Source: Perilla frutescens (Eukaryota > Streptophyta > Magnoliopsida > Lamiales > Lamiaceae). From it: a stretch of DNA of 64,000 nucleotides. The position numbers and the translations under genes are program-made. The stretch is from the NCBI GenBank assembly GCA_026008535.1, contig BRKX01000003.1, forward strand, positions 25,286,001-25,350,000, given 5' to 3'. Below the pieces are notes generated by a model that worked only from the letters and a program-made list of their open reading frames with translations, was not told the origin of the DNA and did not search any database. Of this stretch, positions 56,001-64,000 are shown piece after piece (the first letter of the stretch is position 1; each line of letters opens with the position of its first letter).

Positions 56001-56148
56001 AATCGTTAAGAGAGGAGACGTGGCGGTGGTCAAGATTGCATCGGAGGACAACCTGACTGATCCATTCATGAAGAGCCTACCGGCTAAGACCTTTGATGGT
56101 CACGTGGAGAAAATGGGAGTGAGATGCAGACCTGGTGGCGCAGTTTGA
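53032..56148 (+). pseudogene. Copia C pol: protease, integrase, RT, RNase H
   Basis: A single frame of 1,038 codons without any frameshift but with about nine stops (54058, 54400 and 55093 among them). Protease SWVVDTGATDHVS; GAG-pre-integrase LWHLRLGHINLKRIQRLV; integrase IHSDLCGPMS (Asp), SLHSDHGGEYLSSEF (Asp), TPQQNGVAERRNRTLLEM (Glu); RT GCKWIYKRKRGSDGK, QMDIKIAFLNGSLEE, YVDDILFIGN (active-site DD); RNase H GYTDSYFQFDKDQSKSTSGY, STMEAEYVAASEAAKEDVWL, YCDNSGTMANSKEP. Frame kept to GGAV-stop at 56146. The stops fit single C-to-T or G-to-A changes, so decay is mainly by transitions. Confidence 0.92.
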
Positions 56149-56224
56149 GTTGATAGCTTTGATTGGAGAGTTAGCCAGTTAGTTATTATGCTTAAAAGAC
56201 ATGCTTCAAGTATAAGTGGGAGAT
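56149..56224 (+). other. Copia C 3' non-coding stretch and PPT
   Basis: Short non-coding tail ending in AAGTGGGAGAT (PPT) directly before the LTR start at 56225. Confidence 0.85.
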
Positions 56225-57667
56225 TGTTAGTTTTGTATACTGGAAGACTTGTCTTTGTATACTTTTCTGATGATATGATGATATGAAATGAAAGTTATTG
56301 CAGTCACTATTTGCATTTAGATTATGTTCTATAATTGTTTTATGCAATGTTCTATATACTTACATTGTGGATAATATGGTGTGGGGAGTCACACGGTAAG
56401 ATCATATCATTAGAACCTTGTAATGTATTAAAGAGCTCACGGCATAGATGGTCCTGAACACACCATCGGTACACTGTAGAATAATCTGATAAGTTAGTTT
56501 CTCTTGACTAACTGATTATTCTAGTACACTCGTTAGTGTATTGAGGAGGATCACGATAGGATACTATTCTCTGTCTCTGACCCAGTTACTAAGAGAATAA
56601 AGATCCACAAAGTTCGGGTTCTGAACTCATGTGATATTGGCGAACATTTGTCTACGTTGTTTATTACTTTGATTTATCAATGAGTGAGATCTTTTCGTAG
56701 ATCAAACTCGATATCTTTGGTAATAACAATGTATACATGATGTCTCGAGCAGTATGCATGAGCACGGTGTCCTGGTGCGCCAGGTTGATGATGTTCTCTT
56801 GAGGAAACACAAGTTCATGTTGAAACCCTGCAGGTGGAATTTATTCCGTACATGAGTAAAGCTTGTGAGGTACTACTCAAGGTTTTAGATGTTAATTAAT
56901 TATAGCTGTCAGAGGCTGACATAATTAATTAATGAATATTATATCTTAAACACGGGGAATGGCTGGACTAAAGAAGAAAGCATATTCGTAAATATGTATT
57001 AAATTGGTATGTCAGTTTTACTTCTTTAGTGGAATAAAAGTAAAACTTAATTTATTTAATTATATCCTAAGTTTATTGGATATTAGATATTAAATAAATT
57101 AGTGGGTCAATTTAATATTCTTTTAGATCCCTGCTATAGCCTAATTGACTGATAGTGGACTGGATATTGAACTTGAGATAGAGGCCCAAACCCAGTAGGG
57201 TTTGGACATGTAATTTTCGCCCACCTCCCTATAAATAGGGGAATGGGGGGCGAAAATTTGAGCATTAATAATCAGCCCCTTTTTGTCTCTCAAAGTTATC
57301 CACAGATTTCACAAGCCTATCTAGTAGATTTCAGCCCACTCTGAATCTAGATACAATCCGGGAATACAACAGAAGATCTTGAAGTAGAATTGTGCAGTGG
57401 ACGATTTTTCTGAAAAAAAAAAGAGGCGCCACTTTTGATTCATTCAACAGCAAGATTAGATCTTTAATCTTGTCCACATACCGTCTATCGATTTGTAAAT
57501 AGATTCGTTTCTATGTTTCCGCTTTATTATATTCGAATCTGCTTTACATGTTATTTCTGTTAGACTGTGATAAACATGCATGTGACATAAAATTATGATT
57601 TGCATGAACACGGATTAATGAACAACCAAATGATCCTGAAGTGGTTTAATTCGAAAAAACACCAACA
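56225..57667 (+). repeat. 3' LTR of copia C (1,443 bp)
   Basis: TGTTAGTTTTGTATACTGG to AAAACACCAACA. Matches the inverse of 28729-30152. TATAAATA at 57230-57237. Contains a block around 56700-56860 with the CGCCAGGTTGATG word also seen inverse at 29590. Confidence 0.92.
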
Positions 57668-57688
57668 CCCATTCTATTTCCCGAATGT

Positions 57689-57802
57689 AGGATGAATGCT
57701 GAAGAAGTTCCATGTGCCTCTGAATGCGGTTTATGGTGACGAGATAGGATGAATGCTGAAAAAGTTCCCTGTTCCTCTGAATGCGGTTTATGGTGACGAG
57801 AT
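57689..57802 (+). repeat. Two tandem copies of a 57-bp unit
   Basis: AGGATGAATGCTGAAGAAGT... at 57689-57745 repeats at 57746-57802 with a few mismatches; both end GGTGACGAGAT. It lies just outside the copia C LTR. Origin unknown. Confidence 0.85.
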
Positions 57803-58979
57803 AATCATGAATAATTGGGCATAAAATGCCCCTTTCGCTAGACTTGACCTCCGAAAATGCCCTTTGACCTCAACCTGGTTCTTTCGACTCAAAAATAGAC
57901 TAAAAAAGACATTTTTAACGAACAAAATGCCCATAAATACACGAAATAAATGGACTTATCACACACCTCGACACATTTAATTTTGCAAAAATACCATTAA
58001 CTTGACATAACCCGATGTTAAAACCCATGTACATGAATGAACAACTCAAACATTAGTTTCTTATATATAGTCTTAAGTGTTTCATATATCTAAAAAAACA
58101 ACAAAAAATGATATACATTCAGGACATTTCTAGTTGCTAGAAACAGGGCTTCTTATAATTGGTAGCAAGCATAAAAGCAAAGTTCTCAACTCATTGAGCC
58201 CCAAACTAATCTAGATAAAAGTTTTTCAATCTCAATCAGGGATATCCAGAGCCCCAAATCTTATTTCATCGAACAGAGTAATTAAAAATTCAAATATATA
58301 ACAAACCTATCCAAATTCTAAATTTCTAATTCTAAACTTTAAAATAAATGCACAAAAAGCTAAAAATATTGATTAAGGTCAATCACCTAAGCACTAATAC
58401 AAGGAGAATAGTAAAAGTCATAAGCTTCCAGATCTCTAGACACGAGCATGGAGATATAGCGAAATTAGTTAGACTGCATAACCTCTCGTCTTCTGTCCAA
58501 GTAATTCAATGGTAATACTTATTTTTTATAGAAAGTTCAAAACAATCAATTACACTAGAAAACTAAACATAGAAAATTGGAAGAGAAGTAATTTAAGAAC
58601 ATGGTTGTGATGTAAAGCGCGTCACGAGATATCGGACGGCAGCGTCGGTTGCCCAAGGACGATTAAGATGGGGGCTGCACCAACATTAACTCTTCTCCAT
58701 TGTCGGCGTTAACTTAGTCAAAATAAAATTAAAGAGAAAATGAAGCATTGGGATGAGGAAAAAATTGGAGTGGGCGAGAGAATTTCTCCTCCTCTTTCTT
58801 AAGATAATACCATACCCACTCCATTTTCGCATACAAGTTCTCTCTGTTCTGTTTTCTTTTTCTTTTTATATTTTTAATAAGAAAACCCTAATAAATTTAG
58901 AGGAAAACTTGGCGCTTAAAATTTTATGTCATAATGAGGGGAGTTTCATCCTTTTTCATTTTAGTATTTTCTTTTAATT
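57803..58979 (+). other. Unassigned AT-rich DNA
   Basis: No long ORF, no LTR termini and no match to other parts of the window that I can see. It may be the interior of the CACTA-type element whose end lies at 59219, or host intergenic DNA. The frame at 58753-58977 is short and of biased composition, so it is not called. Confidence 0.4.
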
Positions 58980-59219
58980 AATTTAGTAGGAATGAAAATC
59001 TTTATATTTCTAGGGACACTTAATAGTGTCGTAATTGTATTAATATTGCGACACAAATCTTACGATGTTGTAATAGTGTTTGGGCGATGTAGTAATAGTA
59101 TTGAACAATTTTGTATTAATAAATATTAAAAATAGGATGTCACAATAGAGGCCTTCTCATGACATATATATTACAGTGTTGTTAAAGGGGTGTAGCAATA
59201 GGGTTTTTTTGTTGTAGTG
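58980..59219. mobile_element. Terminus of a CACTA-type DNA transposon
   Basis: The sequence ends GGTTTTTTTGTTGTAGTG at 59219, the inverse of the TIR start CACTACAACAAAAAAACC typical of plant CACTA (En/Spm) elements. Sub-terminal words recur nearby (GTGTAGCAATAG, GATGTAGTAATAG, GTTGTAATAGTG), as expected for transposase-binding repeats. The following bases AAA could be a 3-bp target site in Athila2 (Athila1 has AAAAAA at the matching place). No opposite TIR was seen up to 57668, so the element is truncated. The left limit is approximate. Confidence 0.6.
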
Positions 59220-60033
59220 AAAGTGTCCACCACAATGTGAGGTATGGAAAGAGATCAAGACATCGGTTTACTCTTCCTCAAGGACACAACAACGGATTAC
59301 TTCATCTTTTCCCAAATGGAAAAGGTTTGGATCATCCCAATAGTAGTGCCTGCACATTGCTAAGAATCTCTTTCTCTCTTGAAAAGTGAGGTTAGGACAT
59401 ATTTTACCACAAACGAGATAATTAACAATATCAGCATACCATGGAAAAGAATTGAGCTTAAGAGAATGCTCATATGGAAACGAATCAGAAATAATTCCAC
59501 TCTCACGTGATGCATTAAGCATTTCATCAACAGGTAGAAGGGAGAGATGGTCTGCTACAACATTTTCACACTCTTTTATATCTTTGATTTCAACATCAAA
59601 TTCTTACAAAAGCAAAATCTACCTAATGAGTTTAGGCTTAGCTTGAGATTTGGTCAACAAATGCCTAAGAGCTGCATGATTGCTGTGTACAACAACTTTA
59701 GAGCCTAAGATGTAGGATCTAAACTTATCCAATGAGAAAACAATAGCAAGCAACTCTTTTGTCAGTGGTTGTGTAATTTACTTGAGCACTATTGAGAGTA
59801 AGGCTAGCATAGTAAATCACACAGAGAATTTTATCAATACGTTGAACCAAAACAGCAACCACAGCAGAATTAGATGCATCACACATAATCTCAAAGGATA
59901 AAGACCAATCAGGAGCAATGACAACGAGTGTAGTGATCAATTTCTCTCTCAGAGTATTAAAAGAATGTAAGCACTCGTCATTAAAAATAAAAGGAACATC
60001 TTGAACAAGCAAATGACATAGAGGTTCGCTCAT
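59220..60033 (-). pseudogene. Athila2 RNase H and start of integrase
   Basis: QDVPFIFNDECLHSFNTLRE, MCDASNSAVVAVLVQRIDKI (Asp), then a frameshift at the KEL motif (TTDKRVACYC), and [20 protein letters not shown] before CCVLEEE, the start of the integrase zinc domain. It is cut at 59219. Frameshifts near 59725 and 59590. Confidence 0.8.
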
Positions 60034-60036
60034 TTT

Positions 60037-60720
60037 TTAGAAGTCTTTAATAAACCTTCGGTAAAAATCGGCATGGCCTAAAAAGTTTCTAACACCTTTA
60101 ACATTAATGGGTGGTGGTAATTTTTCAATTACATCCACCTTAGTCTTATCTACACTCATCTCTTCTCTAGACACCACATGCCCAAGGACAATGCCACTAG
60201 TAACCATAAAATGACTCTTTTCCCAACTAAGAGTGAGGCTACTTTCAATGCATCTTTTTAACATGAGTTCTAACTTATCCAAGCAATCAAAAAAGGAATA
60301 TCCAAAGACAGAAAAGTCATCCATGAACACTTCAATAAAATCTCCAATCATTTCAGAAAAGATAGAAAACATGCACCTTTGAAACTTGTCTGGTGCATTG
60401 CAAAGTCCAAATGACATCCTCCTACACGTAAACGTTCCAAATGGACACGTGAATGCGGTCTTGGCTTGGTCCTCTGGAGCAATAGCAACCTGAAAATACC
60501 CAGATAAACCATCAAGGAAATAATAGAAACTATGTCCAGCAAGTTTATCAAGTATTTGATCAATAAATGGAAGAGGGAAGTGATCTTTTCGGGTAGCTGC
60601 ATTCAACTTCCTGTAATCGATACACATGCATCATCAAGTGGTGGTTCGAGAAGCCACGTGCTCTGTCTTGTCATTCTCCACCACCGTTGTTCCTTCCTTT
60701 TTGGGTACCACATGTACCGA
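60037..60720 (-). pseudogene. Athila2 reverse transcriptase
   Basis: [80 protein letters not shown] (MDD active site), [35 protein letters not shown]. 196 codons are open; a frameshift leads to the upstream part at 60628-60720. Confidence 0.85.
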
Positions 60721-61447
60721 GCTAACCTATTCACTTTCGGCAATCGGATAGATTATCCTCTTAGCAAGAAGCTTGAGGATCTTCTTTTTAACAACCTACA
60801 TCAACACGGGGTTGAGTCTCATTTTCCCTTCTCTAATCGGCTTGGCTCCCTCTTCAAGGATAATCCGATGCATGCACGTAGATGGGCTAATGCCTTTAAT
60901 GTCGGCTAAGCTCTATCCAATGGCTTGCTTGTGCTTTTTGAGCACGGCTATCAATCGCTCCTCTTCTTCTTTTATGATCTCGGAAAAGATGATCACAGGC
61001 TTCTTTTCTTCTTCCTCCAAGTAAACGTACTTGAGGTGAGTTGTGAGTTCTTTTAGCTTAAGTTTTGGTGAAGACTCCAAGTCTTCTTCTTTAGCTAGAA
61101 TCTCCATCAAGCCTAGGCTTTCACCTAGGAGCATATCAATTTCTTCAGCTTCCAACTCGTCTCCCCCACACTTGGGGTTGGTTTCTTCCAAAAGAGTCTC
61201 CTAGGACAAGGCTTCACTCCCAAATTTGGGACTAATTTCCTGCAAGAAAACCTTCTTGGATAAGGCATCAATAGCATCAATGTAAGAACAATTCTCCCCA
61301 TGAGAGGTAGTGGTATAGCCTTTTTTCATACACAGAAAAAGACATAGTTTTCCCCAACACAGACATTTTTAAAGTTCCATTCTTTACATTAATGATGGTG
61401 CTAGTGGTAGCCATAAAAGGTCTACCCAACAAAAGTGTGTGCTCTTT
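60721..61447 (-). pseudogene. Athila2 protease-RT linker
   Basis: GGDELEAEEIDMLLGESLGL, LKELTTHLKYVYLEEEEKKP and LIAVLKKHKQAIG, followed after breaks by IYPIADSE-like sequence. Corresponds to Athila1 26100-26780, with more stops. Confidence 0.7.
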
Positions 61448-61948
61448 TCATGTTTCTTGTACATCACCCACATCCAAAATAATAAAATCAACAGGAATAA
61501 TCAAACCATCCACTTTAACTAGAATGTCCTCTATGATTCCTTTCGGATATCTCACAGACCTATCCACTAATTGAAGACACATTCTAGTTGGTTTCAAGTT
61601 ACCTAACTTAAGTTGTTTAAAAATAGAGTAAGGCACCAAATTAATTCCAGCTCCTAAATCTAGCATACCACATATTTCTTTACCATTCCCCAACGCAATT
61701 TTAAGAGTAAAACTACCTGGATCATGGATCTTGGGTGGTAGTTGATGTTGTAGGATTGCACTTGCCACCTTAGACACTACAATCTTCTTATCCTCCGCAA
61801 ACTTCATTTTCTTCGAAGCCAACTCCTTAAAGAACTTAACGTAAGCCAGCACATTTCGGATGATGTCAAGGAGGGGAAGTTTGACATTCACTTTAGACAA
61901 GATCTTGTAGGACTCTTGGAATTGAGTGTCTTGATTCACGTTCCTCAA
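61448..61948 (-). pseudogene. Athila2 protease (unit 1 of the duplication)
   Basis: QFQESYKILSKVNVKLPLLD, AYVKFFKELASKKMKFAEDK, LGNGKEICGMLDLGAGINLV, TRMCLQLVDRSVRYPKGIIE, IPVDFIILDVGD. LDLGAG is the protease motif in Athila-type elements. 166 codons are open. Confidence 0.82.
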
Positions 61949-63163
61949 CCTACTCGAGTAAGAAATTGATAGATTGTACGGGTTGGTGGCTTTGTGGAGT
62001 TGGGGCTCCTTCTCTATCTCTCGATTTTGCTCGGGCTCCCTTTGTTCATGTTGGGAAGCCTCTCTTTCTCCTTAAACTTCCTTGGTTTCTCGGGTTCTCC
62101 AACCTTATTGTCTATCACCTTTCTTCCTCTAAGGATGGTGATTGCTTGAGCTTGCTCCGATTGGCTTGGCAACTTCCCAGGTTTGATTTGTTTGGCCAAG
62201 TCTCCACAGTTCTAGCAATTTAACCCACTTGGGTCTCGATACGCTTGACTGAAGCTTCAACGAATTTGAACCTTTATTAAGTGGCCTGCATAAAAGATTG
62301 CAACATGTCTTGCAATGTCCTCTATGATTCCTCTCGAATATCTCACAGACCTATCTGTTAATTGAAGACACATTCTAGTTGGTTTCAAGTTACCTAAATC
62401 AAGTTGTTTAAAAATAGAGTAAGGCATCAAATTAATTCCAGCTCCTAAATATAGCATACCACATGCTTATTTACCATTTTTCAAAGCAATTTTAAGAGTA
62501 AAACTACCTGGATCACGGAGCTTGGGTGGTAGTTGATGTTGTAGGATTGCACTTGTCACCTCAGACACTACAATCTTCTTATCCTCCACAAACTTTATTT
62601 TCTTCAAAGCCAACTCTTTAAAGAACTTCATGTAAGCCGGCACATTTCAGTTGACATCAAGGAGGGGACGATTGACATTCACTTTGGACAAGAGCTTGTA
62701 CAACTCTTGGAATTGAGTGTCTTGCTTCACATTCTCCAACCTACTTGGGTAAGGAATGGGCGGATTGTACAGGTTGATGGCTTTATGGAGTATGGGCTCC
62801 TTCTCTATGTCTCGGTTTTGCTCCGGCTCTCTTTGTTCATGTTGGGGAATCTCTCTTTCTTTTTCAACTTCCTTGGTCAGTTCGGGTTCCCCAACCTTGT
62901 TATCTATCAACTTTCCTCTCTTGAGGATGGTGATTGCTTGAGCTTGCTCTGATTGGCTTGGCAACTTCCCGAGTTTGATTTGTATGGTCAAGTCTCCCAC
63001 AGTTCCGGCAATTTGACTCACGTAGGTCTTGATCCGCTTGACTGAAGCTTCAACGGATTTGAACCTTTGTTGAGTGGCCTGCATAAAAGCTTGCAACGTG
63101 TCTTGCAATGTCCTCTATGATTCATCTCAGATATCTCACAGACTTATTCACTAATTGAAGTGT
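61523..63163 (-). repeat. Tandem duplication in Athila2 (791- and 793-bp units plus a third start)
   Basis: AATGTCCTCTATGATTC begins at 61523, 62314 and 63107. Units 61523-62313 and 62314-63106 each span the gag end to the protease middle; a third copy begins and is cut at 63160. The junction GCAATGTC joins gag sequence (in Athila1, CTTGCAATGTCGGTC) to protease sequence (AGAATGTCCTC), sharing AATGTC, a likely microhomology. Confidence 0.88.
61949..63108 (-). pseudogene. Athila2 gag ends (duplicated) and second protease piece
   Basis: 62647-63108 (153 codons): MQDTLQAFMQATQQRFKSVE, SQSEQAQAITILKRGKLIDN, a Glu-rich part, QFQELYKLLSKVNVNRPLLD. 62257-62457 is a second copy of LYLGAGINLMPYSIFKQLDL. 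62014-62199 is the matching gag end of unit 1. The two units differ by scattered substitutions and small breaks. Confidence 0.78.
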
Positions 63164-64000
63164 AACAGCCCGGTCCTAAGAATGGGGACGGGGTTGTTGT
63201 GCATAGAAATAGCACGAAAATTAGAAATCCAGGAGGGTGTATTTAGAATTAAACTAAGTTAGCACCTCAAGAACTTAGGAAACTTAACTTTATGACTTGG
63301 AAGAACTATCATTTTCAATGAATCAATAAGGGTCAAAGGGTTCAATCGAGCCGAAGGGGTCAAAGGATTCAATCGAGCCAAAAGAACGCCATATCATAGG
63401 CCAATCAAAATTTAAACAGAATCCAATGACAAGCAGATAAGAATTTGACTATTTAAATAAACAAGACCTCTTATAGGTCATAACAGATAAGACCCACTAA
63501 TAGGTCGGAATCAAATAAATCATATTGTCTCATTCATAGGACGAAACAAGGGACAACTCAAGATTAACAGAAAATGAGTAGAATCATGCTTGAAAGAAAA
63601 GCCCCTTCATTGGCGAACAACAACAACAAGCATGTAAGACCCATTCATAGGTCAACTGAAACTGAATAGATACTAATATGCTCAACAAGTAAACTTTTGA
63701 ATTAACTCGGAATTCATAAAGGAATAACTGGGATATCAAAAGAACATGCTTCTAAGACTTTATTGATAACTAGGATTCATAGCATTTAAGACATGCTATT
63801 ATCAAGAAACAAGTTACACATATCAATACTAAATACTAACATCAGAGTACTTAGCAGAAACTTAGCGGAAGAAAATCATGTAACCATATAGAGCAACAAA
63901 CTTGAAACCTCAGACAACCCCACCAGCAGCACATCACTGGCCTCAGCATCTCAACCTGAAAATATTTGAAAAAGAGGGTGTGAGCACTAATGTACTTAGT
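63161..64000 (-). mobile_element. Tekay/Del-like LTR S3, incomplete at window edge
   Basis: Starts TGTAACAGCCCGGTCC against Athila2 and runs off the window. Layout as in S1: repeated short words with CATAGG/CATTGG and GACCCATTCATAGGTC, then CTCAACCTGAAAATATTTG and GGGTGTGAGCAC...TACTTAG at 63979-63999, the place of the palindrome in S1. The five bases to the left are TGAAG. Whether this is a solo LTR or a full element lies outside the window. Confidence 0.65.

Larger units (their letters stand above)
52555..57667 (+). mobile_element. Copia C: Ty1/copia element, 5' truncated
   Basis: Plus-strand element with the second half of gag, a complete pol (PR-IN-RT-RH), PPT and 3' LTR. Gag N-terminus, PBS and 5' LTR are missing; the left edge is the G2 LTR. 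No three-ORF region follows pol, so it is a different lineage from A, B and D. Its LTR is the same family as the solo LTR at 28729-30152. The five bases after the LTR are CCCAT. Confidence 0.9.
59220..63160 (-). mobile_element. Athila2: Athila-like element, both ends missing
   Basis: Minus-strand copy related to Athila1 over the integrase zinc start, RNase H, RT, protease and gag end. It is cut on the left by the CACTA terminus and on the right by an LTR at 63161. Contains a ~792-bp tandem duplication (61523-63163). It provides the uninterrupted sequence across the copia D insertion site of Athila1 (near 61605). Confidence 0.85.

Noticed and set aside
58753..58977. Short frame in the unassigned block, considered as a host gene exon
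   Set aside because: Biased AT-rich composition, no flanking splice pattern and no recognisable domain.

Overview
The window is plant nuclear repeat DNA. It is built almost entirely of LTR retrotransposons, most of them decayed, nested inside one another or truncated. The lineages point to a flowering plant: Sirevirus-like Ty1/copia, Athila-like Ty3/gypsy, chromovirus-type Ty3/gypsy, and a CACTA-type DNA-transposon end. I cannot name the species. I recognise no host gene, tRNA, rRNA or CRISPR. Every coding region seen belongs to a transposable element, and almost all carry in-frame stops or frameshifts.

Layout, left to right. 1-4492: 5' end of a minus-strand Sirevirus-like copia element (copia A: gag-protease and 5' LTR). 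4493-5098: end of a Tekay/Del-like LTR. 5099-7752: remnant gypsy element E (two LTR pieces around only 348 bp of interior). 7753-19679: 3' part of copia B (minus; same broad family as A), holding a minus-strand solo LTR at 12524-14846. 19680-41877: Athila1 (minus), which cuts copia B inside RNase H. Athila1 is itself split by copia D (26979-40362, plus, 13.4 kb, TSD CTAAC), and copia D's 5' LTR holds a minus-strand solo LTR (28729-30152, TSD GTTAT). 41878-52554: gypsy G2 (minus; gag, protease, RT, RNase H, integrase) with a plus-strand solo LTR inside (44826-47050, TSD AAAAC). 52555-57667: copia C (plus), truncated at its 5' side. 57668-59219: a 57-bp tandem repeat, unassigned AT-rich DNA and a CACTA terminus. 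59220-63160: Athila2 (minus) with an internal ~792-bp tandem duplication. 63161-64000: start of another Tekay/Del-like LTR.

The most unusual content is the Sirevirus-like family (A, B, D). Downstream of pol it carries three extra ORFs that share one module, an EF...N stretch, then a hydrophobic strand, then an L-(P)-x-E/D-G motif. Each ORF is preceded by a spacer with a TATA-like box. Just before the polypurine tract the same elements carry repeats whose core, in element sense, is GCTCTGATAC. This equals the 3' end of initiator tRNA-Met and is complementary to the element's own primer-binding site. Copia D has lost integrase, RT and RNase H but keeps gag-protease remnants, two of the extra ORFs, both LTRs, PBS, PPT and TSD.

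History: element E received copia B, which received Athila1, which received copia D, which received a family-C LTR, so nesting is five deep. G2 is flanked by Athila1 gag on one side and copia C gag on the other and has no matching TSD. That suggests recombination between two G2 copies removed the missing 5' halves of Athila1, copia B and copia C.
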